From NCBI GenBank assembly GCA_947463325.1, contig CANHQT010000020.1, positions 1 through 43,088 on the forward strand: a stretch of 43,088 nt of DNA, in the 5' to 3' direction. The position numbers and the translations under genes are program-made. Of this stretch, positions 34,634 through 43,088 are shown piece after piece (positions within the stretch are counted from its first letter, which is position 1; every line of letters starts with the position of its first letter). The notes under the pieces are model-generated. The model did not search any database and was not told the DNA's origin. It saw nothing but the letters and a program-made list of their open reading frames with translations. Origin of the DNA: Sphingomonadaceae bacterium. Its GTDB lineage: Bacteria > Pseudomonadota > Alphaproteobacteria > Sphingomonadales > Sphingomonadaceae.

Positions 34634-34667
34634 CCCCTCCCCCGCGACGGGCGGGAGAGGGGCTTTT
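34634..34667. terminator. Bidirectional rho-independent terminator after pspF
   Basis: CCCCTCCCCCGC (34634-34645) pairs with GCGGGAGAGGGG region (34651-34662) with one mismatch around GACGG, with AAAAA before it and CTTTT after it. It therefore can stop both pspF and the convergent PuuD-like gene. Confidence 0.82.
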
Positions 34668-34680
34668 CGATGTGACGCGA

Positions 34681-35244
34681 TTAGCCGCCGTTGAAGGCGA
34701 TCATCGCATAGAGCATCGGGATCGACAGCAGCGTGTTGGTGCGGCTGAAGATCATCGCGCGGGTCGCGGCTGCGGCCTTGGTGGCATCGTCAGCTTCGAC
34801 CAAGCCCAGCGCCTTTTGCTGTGCCGGCCAGATCACGAACCAGACGTTGAACGCCATGATGAGCGCCAGCCACATGCCGATGCCGATCAGACGATAGGTT
34901 TCCTCCAGCATCATTGCTTCGGCGAAATAACCGGCGCGCATCGCGATGATGAGGCCGAAGAGCACGGTCAGCGCCGCGCCCCAGCGGAAGAAGAACAGCG
35001 CCTTCGGGGCGATATACTTGGAGACGCCCGGTTTCAGTTCTGCCGGGACGGTCGGCATGGTCGGGATCTGCACGAAGTTGAAATAGTAGAGCAGACCGAT
35101 CCACAGGATGCCGAAGAAGGTGTGCAGCCAGCGGATGACCTGCTGCTCAAGATCGCCCGCTGACTGAGTGCCGAAAATCAGCGCCAGCGCGAGAATGAAT
35201 CCGACCCCGAGAACGGCGTGCAGATTGCCGAAGAATTTCGCCAT
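34681..35244 (-). CDS. Urate hydroxylase PuuD N-terminal-like membrane protein
   Basis: A 187-residue inner-membrane protein with five hydrophobic segments. It resembles the membrane domain of PuuD-type urate hydroxylases (DUF989/urate oxidase N-terminal family) in WLHTFFGILWIGLLYYFNFVQ and FFFRWGAALTVLFGLI, and ends SIPMLYAMIAFNGG. Full PuuD proteins carry a C-terminal cytochrome c domain for electron transfer, which is absent, so urate oxidation is doubtful; a role with other redox partners is possible. The ATG at 35244 gives MAKFFGNLHAVLG. It is divergent from sodB. Confidence 0.75.
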   Translation of the reverse strand: MAKFFGNLHAVLGVGFILALALIFGTQSAGDLEQQVIRWLHTFFGILWIGLLYYFNFVQIPTMPTVPAELKPGVSKYIAPKALFFFRWGAALTVLFGLIIAMRAGYFAEAMMLEETYRLIGIGMWLALIMAFNVWFVIWPAQQKALGLVEADDATKAAAATRAMIFSRTNTLLSIPMLYAMIAFNGG

Positions 35245-35424
35245 GTTAGCTCCCCTTGTTGGCGGCCGCCGCTCCCCCTCCGGCAGGACGACCAAGCACC
35301 GGCTGGCTTATGGCATCGCCAACTTGAAGCGGCAAGGCGGGCCGGTTGTTGCGGCGCGGTATCGCAACCATATGATGCCTGGGGGGTTCAACGGGGGCCA
35401 ATTCTTCCAAAAAACGGGACTCAC

Positions 35425-36048
35425 ATGACCTTCACACTTCCCCCGCTTCCCTATGCCGCCGATGCCTTTGGTGACACGCTCTCCGCCGAAAGCTTTTCAT
35501 TCCACCACGGCAAGCACCACAAGGCTTATGTCGACAAGACCAACGAACTGGTCGGCGTGACAGTGGACCTGGCCGGGGCATCGTTGAGCGAGGTGATCCG
35601 TGCGGCAAGCGATCGCGGCAACCGGGTGCTGTTCAACAATGCGGCGCAGCTGTGGAACCATAGCTTTTTCTGGCAGTGCCTGACGCCCGATCCGGTCAAG
35701 CCTTCTGGCAAGCTTGCGGGGTTGATTGACGATTTCGGCGGGCAGGACGCGCTGGTTTCCGCATTGAAGCAGGAAGCGGTCGGCCATTTCGCCAGCGGCT
35801 GGGCGTGGCTGGTGCTGGATGGTGGCGCGCTCAAAGTGACATCGCTGCATGATGCCGACAGCCCGGTGGTGCAGGACGGGATCAAGCCGCTGCTGACCAT
35901 CGATGTATGGGAACATGCCTATTACATCGATTATCGCAACGCGCGGCCATCCTATCTCGACGCGCTGCTTGCCAAGGCGATCAACTGGGATTTTGTCGCG
36001 CAGAATCTCGACGGAGAGGGCATCGCCCGCGCCGATCAGGCGGGGTGA
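35425..36048 (+). CDS. sodB: Superoxide dismutase (Fe-type)
   Basis: A 207-residue cytoplasmic enzyme that turns superoxide into hydrogen peroxide and oxygen. Metal ligands are visible: His in HHGKHHKAYV, His in NNAAQLWNHSFFWQ, and Asp/His in DVWEHAYYIDY. The Gln in NNAAQLWNH is the residue that points to an iron enzyme. The ATG at 35425 gives MTFTLPPLPYAADAFGDTLS, the normal start. TTGTTG with CATATG 17 bases on, about 45-75 bases upstream, is a possible but weak promoter. The upstream region is shared with the divergent membrane protein. Confidence 0.96.
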   Translation: MTFTLPPLPYAADAFGDTLSAESFSFHHGKHHKAYVDKTNELVGVTVDLAGASLSEVIRAASDRGNRVLFNNAAQLWNHSFFWQCLTPDPVKPSGKLAGLIDDFGGQDALVSALKQEAVGHFASGWAWLVLDGGALKVTSLHDADSPVVQDGIKPLLTIDVWEHAYYIDYRNARPSYLDALLAKAINWDFVAQNLDGEGIARADQAG

Positions 36049-36054
36049 CGCACG

Positions 36055-36717
36055 TCAGGGGGCGTCAGCGTCCTTTTCTTCGAGCACCAGCCCGTGCCGC
36101 ATCATCAGTGGCAGCTGGGTCAGCGCGAAGATGAAGGAAAGGATGCTGAGGCCCCACGTCTTGATGGTCAGCCACAGGTCGAAATCGAAGGCGAGACGCA
36201 GGCCTTCATTGATCAGCGCCATGGCAATGAAAAACAGGCCCCAGTTCCGAGAAAGCTTCATCCAGCCTTCATCCGACAGACCGTCGTAAGCGGCCTGCAG
36301 CACATATTTGAGCAGGGGCTTGCCCCGCAGCCAGCCGCCCAGCAGCAACAGGCCGAGGCCGGCGTAGATGATCGTCGGCTTGATCTGGATAAAGCGGGGA
36401 TCATTGAGCCAGATGGTGAGGCCGCCAAAGCCGATCACCAGCACGGCCGAAAGCCACAGCATCGGCGAGACTTTCTTGAGCTTCCACTGCGAAACCGCGA
36501 CCGCGATCATGATGGCGATCATAAAGGCGATGGTGCCTTTGATTGCGCCGGCCGTTGCGCCGAACGGGCCTTCGCCCTTGGTCAGCTGATAGGTCAGGAA
36601 AAAGATCAGCAGCGGCCCGAAATCGATGGCGAAGGGCAGCCAGCCGGGATGTGCCGGTTCGCTCTTGTCCTTGAGGCCCGCGATCTCCGCCGTATCCTGC
36701 GGCAATTCCTCGCTCAT
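36055..36717 (-). CDS. yciB: Inner-membrane septation protein A-like (YciB/IspZ)
   Basis: A 220-residue polytopic membrane protein of the YciB/intracellular septation protein A family with five or six helices between residues 26 and 205. Signatures are FAIDFGPLLIFFLTYQLT, KKVSPMLWLSAVLVIGFGG, FIQIKPTIIYAGLG and SRNWGLFFIAMALINEGLR. Family members affect cell envelope and division; the molecular role is not settled. Start ATG 36717 overlaps the ftsY stop by 4 bases. It is last in the dapF-mtaB-ftsY-yciB run and ends 6 bases from convergent sodB. Confidence 0.92.
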   Translation of the reverse strand: MSEELPQDTAEIAGLKDKSEPAHPGWLPFAIDFGPLLIFFLTYQLTKGEGPFGATAGAIKGTIAFMIAIMIAVAVSQWKLKKVSPMLWLSAVLVIGFGGLTIWLNDPRFIQIKPTIIYAGLGLLLLGGWLRGKPLLKYVLQAAYDGLSDEGWMKLSRNWGLFFIAMALINEGLRLAFDFDLWLTIKTWGLSILSFIFALTQLPLMMRHGLVLEEKDADAP

Positions 36718-37652
36718 TTCATGCGTCCTGCAATTGCTGCGGCCATTTGTGCGGCGTCGAATGGCCGCAAATCATCGATCCGTTCGCCGACGCCGATGGC
36801 GTGGACGGGAAGGCCGAATTGTTCCGCCGCTGCGACGAGCACACCGCCGCGCGCCGTGCCGTCGAGCTTGGTCATGACAAGGCCGGTGATCCCGGCGACA
36901 TCGCGGAAAGTCTCTATCTGCGACAGCGCGTTCTGCCCGGTGGTCGCATCGAGCACGAGCACAACGTCGTGCGGCGCGGCAGGATTGAGGCGACCGAGCA
37001 CACGGCGGATCTTCGCCAGTTCGTCCATCAGCTCGCGCCGGTTGTGAAGGCGGCCGGCGGTGTCGACGATGAGGACATCAATACCCTCCGCCGTCGCCCG
37101 CTTGACCGCATCATAGACAAGGCCTGCCGCGTCGCCGCCCTCTGGGCCGGTGACGATGGGCACGCCCACCCGCTCCGCCCAGGTGGCGAGCTGGCCGATG
37201 GCTGCGGCGCGGAATGTATCCCCCGCCGCCAGCATCACGCCATAATCCTGTTCGGTGAACCAGTGGGCGAGCTTGGCGATGGTCGTCGTCTTGCCCGATC
37301 CGTTGACCCCGACGACAAGGATGACCTGCGGGCGAGGAAAGGCGACGATTTCCAGCGGCTTCGCGACCGGGGTTAGCGCCTTTTCGATTTCCTCGGCGAT
37401 GGCGGCACGGACGGCATCCTCCGTCACCGGGCCGTCGATGCGGCCTTCGGCGAGGCGGGCACGGATGCGCGCGGCCATGCGCGGGCCGAGATCGGAGACG
37501 ATCAGCGCCTCCTCGATCCGGTCGAGCGTCTCCGCATCAAGCTTGCCGCTGCCGAACAAGCCGCCGAGATTGTCGCTGAGCCGGTCGGATGTGCGCCGGA
37601 GGCCGCCGAACAGTCGTTCGGTCCAGCTCGGGGCAGAGGTGTCTTCGCTCAT
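36714..37652 (-). CDS. ftsY: Signal recognition particle receptor FtsY
   Basis: A 312-residue SRP GTPase that docks SRP-ribosome complexes at the membrane. The N domain (about 10-95) is followed by the G domain with GVNGSGKTTTIAKL near 123, DTFRAAA near 155, DTAGRLHN near 205 and TKLDGTARGG near 260. The acidic A domain of E. coli FtsY is nearly absent, as is usual in alphaproteobacteria. Start ATG 37650-37652 overlaps the mtaB stop by 4 bases. ffh, its SRP partner, lies 4 kb away on the other strand. Confidence 0.97.
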   Translation of the reverse strand: MSEDTSAPSWTERLFGGLRRTSDRLSDNLGGLFGSGKLDAETLDRIEEALIVSDLGPRMAARIRARLAEGRIDGPVTEDAVRAAIAEEIEKALTPVAKPLEIVAFPRPQVILVVGVNGSGKTTTIAKLAHWFTEQDYGVMLAAGDTFRAAAIGQLATWAERVGVPIVTGPEGGDAAGLVYDAVKRATAEGIDVLIVDTAGRLHNRRELMDELAKIRRVLGRLNPAAPHDVVLVLDATTGQNALSQIETFRDVAGITGLVMTKLDGTARGGVLVAAAEQFGLPVHAIGVGERIDDLRPFDAAQMAAAIAGRMK

Positions 37653-38911
37653 GCCGCCCTCTTGCCGATCAGATGGCCGCCGTCCACCCCGATGATGGTG
37701 ACGGCGATCACCGATCCCGGTTCGACCCCGCCCGTTTCCAGCCGGACGCGCGCGAAATTGTCTGCATGGCCGCTTTGGCCGTCCCGTTCGACGAGCATCG
37801 TCTGGCGTGAATTGACCAGACCGCCAAGCCAGCGTGACTGCCATTGGCTGGCTGCTGCCCGCAATGCCGCCGCACGCGCCTTGATGGTCGCCCGGTCAAG
37901 CTGTGGCATGCGCGCGGCGGGCGTTCCTTCGCGTGGGCTGTAAGGGAACACATGGGCGAAAGCGATGCCGCAGTCGGCAATCAGGCTGTGGTTGGCATCG
38001 GCAGCGGCTTCGCTTTCGGTCGGGAAGCCGGCGATAAGATCCGCACCGATCGCGATGTCGGGGCGGGCCGTGCGCAGACGGTCAGTCATCGCCAGTGCCT
38101 GTGCCCGGCTGTGGCGCCGTTTCATCCGCTTGAGCATCAGATCGTCGCCATGCTGAAGCGACAGATGGACGTGCGGCATCATCCGCGGTTCGTGCGTCAG
38201 CAGATCGAACAGCGCGTCATCGATTTCCGCAACATCGAGCGATCCGAGCCGCAAGCGCGCGATGCCGGGCACGGCATCGAGCAGACTCCGGATCAGGGTT
38301 GCGAGGGCAGGGCGGCCGGGCAGATCCTGGCCCCAGCTGGTCAGATCAACACCGGTCAGCACCAGCTCGTGGTGGCCGCCGGCAACCAGCGATTGTGCAG
38401 CTTCGATCGCGCGCGCCACCGGCACGGACCGTGAAGGCCCGCGCCCGAAAGGAATGACGCAGAATGTGCAGCGATGGTCACAGCCATTCTGGACCTCGAG
38501 AAAACCACGTGCGTGGGCGGCGAAGCTGCCGACCAGCTGCGGCGCGGTGCGGGTGAGGGCCAGCGCATCGCCGACAATGACGCGATCGGCGCTGCGCCAC
38601 GCGGCGGCATCAAATTTCTCGCCATTGCCGAGCACACGGTCGACCTCCGGCATGGCGGCAAAGCGCGGGGCATCAACCTGCGCTGCACAGCCGGTGACGA
38701 TCACTTCGGCATCAGGATCCGCCCGTCGCGCGCGCCTGGCGGCAACCGCTGTTTCGCGCATGGCATTGCCGGTCACAGCGCAGCCGTTGATCACCACCCG
38801 GCGGCGGTTGGCGGGGAGGCCGGTGAGCAAAGTGCGCACGGCCTCGCCTTCGGCGATGTTGAGGCGGCAACCGAAATTGACGATTTCGGGCGCAGCGGCC
38901 GCGTTGCTCAT
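37649..38911 (-). CDS. mtaB: tRNA t6A methylthiotransferase MtaB
   Basis: A 420-residue radical-SAM methylthiotransferase that adds a methylthio group to t6A37 of tRNAs decoding ANN codons. The N-terminal cluster site has Cys in NFGCRLNIAEGE, INGCAVTGN and VTGCAAQ; the radical-SAM CxxxCxxC is CDHRCTFCVIPFGRG at about residue 148; a TRAM-like RNA-binding domain ends the protein. The single CxxxCxxC set and the NFGCRLN start favour MtaB over MiaB. It overlaps dapF upstream and ftsY downstream by 4 bases each. Confidence 0.93.
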   Translation of the reverse strand: MSNAAAAPEIVNFGCRLNIAEGEAVRTLLTGLPANRRRVVINGCAVTGNAMRETAVAARRARRADPDAEVIVTGCAAQVDAPRFAAMPEVDRVLGNGEKFDAAAWRSADRVIVGDALALTRTAPQLVGSFAAHARGFLEVQNGCDHRCTFCVIPFGRGPSRSVPVARAIEAAQSLVAGGHHELVLTGVDLTSWGQDLPGRPALATLIRSLLDAVPGIARLRLGSLDVAEIDDALFDLLTHEPRMMPHVHLSLQHGDDLMLKRMKRRHSRAQALAMTDRLRTARPDIAIGADLIAGFPTESEAAADANHSLIADCGIAFAHVFPYSPREGTPAARMPQLDRATIKARAAALRAAASQWQSRWLGGLVNSRQTMLVERDGQSGHADNFARVRLETGGVEPGSVIAVTIIGVDGGHLIGKRAA

Positions 38912-39714
38912 CCGAAGACCGCCCAGTCCGCCGTGCCGCGGAACACCTCTGTCGCCGGCCCGTGCATGGTGATCGGCCCTTCACCCTGCCAGTCGATCAG
39001 CAATTCTCCGCCCGGCAAGGAGACAGTCACCGGTCCGGTCACCAGCTTGCGCTTGAGTGCGGCGACGGCGGTGGCGCAGGCGCCGGTGCCGCAGGCGAGA
39101 GTCAGCCCGGCGCCGCGTTCCCATACCCTGAGGTCCAGCGAGCTGGGGCCGGTGACGCTCGCCACATTCACATTGATGCGTTCCGGGAACAGGCTGTCAT
39201 GCTCAATCTCCGGGCCAAGGCGGGCGAGATCGACGGCACTGGCATCATCGACAAGAAAGATGAGGTGGGGATTGCCGACATTGACGGCGACCGGATCGGC
39301 CAGGCCTTCCCAAGCAACGGGCAGGTTCATCGTGTCCATCGCATAAGCGAGGGGTATGCGATCCCAGCTGAAGCTGGGTGCTGGCAATTCGACCGCAACG
39401 AGGCCCGAGGCGCTGCGCGTGGAGAGCAGGCCGCCTGCGGTTTCGATGGTCGCACGCTCGCCGAGCAGGCTGGCAACGCAGCGGGTGGCGTTGCCGCAGG
39501 CCTCCACTTCTGCGCCGTCTGCGTTCCAGATGCGCATGCGGACATCCGCCCGGTCGGACGGTTCGAGCATGATCAGCTGGTCACAGCCGATGCCGCGGTG
39601 CCGATCCGCGATGGCCCGTGCACGGGCCACGTCCATGGGGACGGGCTGATGGCGCGCGTCTATGACGACAAAGTCGTTCCCCAGTCCGTGCATCTTGATG
39701 AAGCGGCCGTCCAT
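38908..39714 (-). CDS. dapF: Diaminopimelate epimerase
   Basis: A 268-residue cofactor-free racemase-fold enzyme that turns LL- into meso-diaminopimelate for lysine and peptidoglycan. The two catalytic cysteines are in EACGNATRC (about 73-81) and LACGTGACA (about 215-223). KMHGLGNDFVVID marks the start; the ATG at 39712-39714 gives MDGRFIKMHGLGND. Upstream in-frame codons only add basic low-quality sequence. Its stop overlaps mtaB by 4 bases. Confidence 0.97.
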   Translation of the reverse strand: MDGRFIKMHGLGNDFVVIDARHQPVPMDVARARAIADRHRGIGCDQLIMLEPSDRADVRMRIWNADGAEVEACGNATRCVASLLGERATIETAGGLLSTRSASGLVAVELPAPSFSWDRIPLAYAMDTMNLPVAWEGLADPVAVNVGNPHLIFLVDDASAVDLARLGPEIEHDSLFPERINVNVASVTGPSSLDLRVWERGAGLTLACGTGACATAVAALKRKLVTGPVTVSLPGGELLIDWQGEGPITMHGPATEVFRGTADWAVFG

Positions 39715-39764
39715 GCCCGTGGCATGTAATGCTGCCTGGCGTTGCTGTCCAACCGCAGAGCGGT

Positions 39765-41384
39765 TCAGGCAGCGTCGGTGGCGAGGGACGGTGGCTGCGG
39801 CATGGCGACGTGCGGCGATGCATGACGGGCGAGCACTTCGCTGGCCGACACCGCGCTGCCCCATCGCCGGCCCTGGCCGATGGCGCAGCCCAGCTCTGCA
39901 AGCTTGGCTGCAATCGCTTCGCTCTCGATCCCTTCTGCGACGACAGGCAAACCAAGCGACTGGCCGAGGGCAATGACTGCTTTGGTAATCTCGTCCTTGT
40001 CCGACCCTTCGGCCATGCGCATCACATATTCGCGGTCGAGTTTCACTGTATCGAACGGCAGGGATCTGAGGCTCGCGATCGAGGAGTAGCCGGTTCCGAA
40101 ATCGTCGAGGGCAATTCGGATACCCAGATTGCGCAGGCTGGTGAAGACGGCGCTGGTGGCCGCGATATTGTCAATGAGCGCGTTTTCGGTGATTTCGATG
40201 ATCAACCGTTGCGGCGGCAGCGCGGTTTCCGACAAGAGTTTCAGCATTTTCTGGGCGAACCAGGGGTCGCGCAGCTGCAACGGCGAGACGTTGACCGAAA
40301 GCGACAGGTGCGGGGACCAGCGTGTCGCATCCGCGAATGCCAGCCGGAAGAGATGTTCCGACAGGGCGCCGATCAGCTTGCGCTGTTCGGCAGTTTCCAC
40401 GAACTCGGCGGGAGAGATTTCCCCAAGCACCGGGGACTTCCAGCGCGCGAGCATCTCGTAGCCGATAGGCTGCCCGGTGGTAAGGTCGACCAGCGGTTCG
40501 TAAACCGGATAGGGTTCGCCGGCCACAAGAGCCCTTCTGAGGTCGCTCTCGATAATGTCCTGCCGCGCGAGGGCGAGTTCCATCATGCCGTTGAAAAGGG
40601 AGTAGCGCGACCGGCCGAGCCGCTTTGCCCGGTTCATCGCCGCATCCGCGTGACGCAGAATATCGGCCAGCGGAACGCCCTGTGTGTCGCTTATTGCGCC
40701 ACCGATTGAGGCGCTGGTGGATGCGGTAACACCGTCGATCTTTACAGGGAATGCCAGCCTTTCTGCCAGATTTTCGCCAAATTCATCGAACTTTGCGTCG
40801 CCGTCTTGGTCTAGCGGGCAAAGGATCGCGAATTCATCGCCGCCCACGCGGGCAATGATGGATTCAGGGGGCGCTTGCTCGAGAATGCACGCGACGCTTT
40901 CCTTCAGGACACGGTCGCCCCCGTCATGGCCGAACAGGTCATTGATGTTCTTGAACGTATCAAGGTCGATCAGCATCGCGCCGACACGAAGGCCTTTGCC
41001 ATGCCAAGCGAGCATCGCCGCCTCTCCCCGATCATTGAACTCCCGGCGGTTGAGAAGGCCGGTGAGGGGATCGAATGAGGCCAGCGCCAGCGCCTCGGCT
41101 TCAGCGACTTCCCGGCGTGCCGTTTCATGTTGAAGCTGTTTGAAGCGGCGCCATCCAAAGAGGATGAGTGCGATGTTGAGCAGCAATGTCGAGGCGATGG
41201 CCGACTGCGACTGGGCGATCATGTTGGTGAGGCCGCTGATCGACCGAAGCCAGCTCGTGCCAGTCCCCACGAGCAGCACGATAGCGGCAAGCGTGATCCC
41301 TCCGATCAGGAAGTCCTGGCGGGCCTCCTTGATCGTTTGTTTGACCGCTGCTCCGGTCCGCCGCTGGTGATCGCCGCTTTTCAT
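39765..41384 (-). CDS. Membrane-bound GGDEF-EAL protein (c-di-GMP turnover)
   Basis: A 539-residue inner-membrane protein. Two helices (about residues 25-45 and 62-80) precede a diguanylate cyclase domain with RVGGDEFAIL near 203, and a phosphodiesterase domain. No RxxD inhibitory site precedes GGDEF (it reads PPESIIA). In the EAL domain the loop reads YEMLARW (EML instead of EAL), but NVSP, ITE, DDFGTGYSS, KLDRE, VVAEGIES and the Gln of GQGRRWG are kept, so phosphodiesterase activity remains plausible. Only 19 residues follow at the C-terminus. The ATG at 41384 has AAAGGGCGG upstream; GTG 41420 adds 12 residues. Confidence 0.93.
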   Translation of the reverse strand: MKSGDHQRRTGAAVKQTIKEARQDFLIGGITLAAIVLLVGTGTSWLRSISGLTNMIAQSQSAIASTLLLNIALILFGWRRFKQLQHETARREVAEAEALALASFDPLTGLLNRREFNDRGEAAMLAWHGKGLRVGAMLIDLDTFKNINDLFGHDGGDRVLKESVACILEQAPPESIIARVGGDEFAILCPLDQDGDAKFDEFGENLAERLAFPVKIDGVTASTSASIGGAISDTQGVPLADILRHADAAMNRAKRLGRSRYSLFNGMMELALARQDIIESDLRRALVAGEPYPVYEPLVDLTTGQPIGYEMLARWKSPVLGEISPAEFVETAEQRKLIGALSEHLFRLAFADATRWSPHLSLSVNVSPLQLRDPWFAQKMLKLLSETALPPQRLIIEITENALIDNIAATSAVFTSLRNLGIRIALDDFGTGYSSIASLRSLPFDTVKLDREYVMRMAEGSDKDEITKAVIALGQSLGLPVVAEGIESEAIAAKLAELGCAIGQGRRWGSAVSASEVLARHASPHVAMPQPPSLATDAA

Positions 41385-41525
41385 CCGCCCTTTGCCAATT
41401 GTTTCCGGGGCGTATCGCACGGCAGAGTATAGAGGGGGTTAACGCGGCCGGCTTGCCAAGCGGATAATTCGCAGCTAGTGGCGCTGGCAGAAACCCGGCC
41501 CTCGGCCGTGTTTTTCACCACGCTG

Positions 41526-41555
41526 GCCGGCGAAGATTCGCCCGCCGGCGTTTTT
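41526..41555. terminator. Stem-loop with T-run upstream of ffh
   Basis: GCCGGCG (41526-41532) pairs with CGCCGGC (41543-41549), followed by GTTTTT. It has terminator form on the plus strand, but no plus-strand gene ends just before it, so it may be a leader hairpin of ffh. The ffh leader is 57 bases beyond it. Confidence 0.4.
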
Positions 41556-41611
41556 CGCGTTTCGCACGGAATGGTCCGTCAGGGCTGCTCCGTAAGACAG
41601 GGCAGACAGGC

Positions 41612-43069
<1,458 letters not shown>

Positions 43070-43088
43070 CAAACCATTCATCGAATTA

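Overview
The window is 43 kb of a GC-rich alphaproteobacterial chromosome. A Sphingomonadales (Sphingomonadaceae-like) origin fits best: there is an Oar-like TonB-dependent receptor, ChpT next to a chemotaxis cluster, an alphaproteobacterial RpoH, GatCAB, a PspABC/PspF system, a sphingomonad-style intergenic repeat and a trigger factor with a lysine/alanine-rich tail. Most of it is core genome, densely packed, with many 4-base ATGA/GTGA overlaps. No insertion sequence, prophage, CRISPR array or integrase was seen. The assignment to a group is an inference from gene content.

Layout. 1-1761: end of secD and complete secF. 1798-5789 (minus): DUF3089 protein, ruvX, pyrB and a dihydroorotase-like pyrC' whose catalytic residues are gone. 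5821-11003 (plus): DUF4153 membrane protein, then gatC, a palindromic repeat, gatA and gatB. 11031-15290: a small proline-rich protein, tRNA-Leu(UAG), then tig, clpP and clpX (nascent-chain folding and proteolysis). 15291-18993: a 340-base leader region and a 1100-residue TonB-dependent receptor closed by a strong terminator. 19003-21647 (minus): rluD, rpoH, mtgA. 21665-27760 (plus): JAMM metallopeptidase, chpT, cheA, cheW, cheY, cheB and a frameshifted cheR. 27833-30007: amidase, RNase P RNA, J-domain protein, and sufE on the opposite strand.

30046-34628 is the most unusual part. It is a phage-shock-type envelope-stress locus. PspF (plus strand) lies divergent to a minus-strand operon with a good sigma-54 promoter, a predicted 50-residue membrane microprotein, a terminator-like hairpin, then pspA, pspB, pspC and six further small membrane proteins. 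Most of these end in the same short coiled-coil signature, of the form RVxxLERIxTD followed by LxDEIxxLR, which is also recognisable in PspB and PspC. I read this as an expanded Psp system made of a family of membrane anchors with a common interaction module.

34681-43069: a PuuD-N-like membrane protein, Fe superoxide dismutase, a minus-strand run dapF-mtaB-ftsY-yciB with 4-base overlaps, a membrane GGDEF-EAL protein, and ffh. The window thus carries the membrane-targeting and export parts SecD, SecF, FtsY and Ffh, together with trigger factor, ClpXP, RpoH and Psp for protein and envelope quality control.
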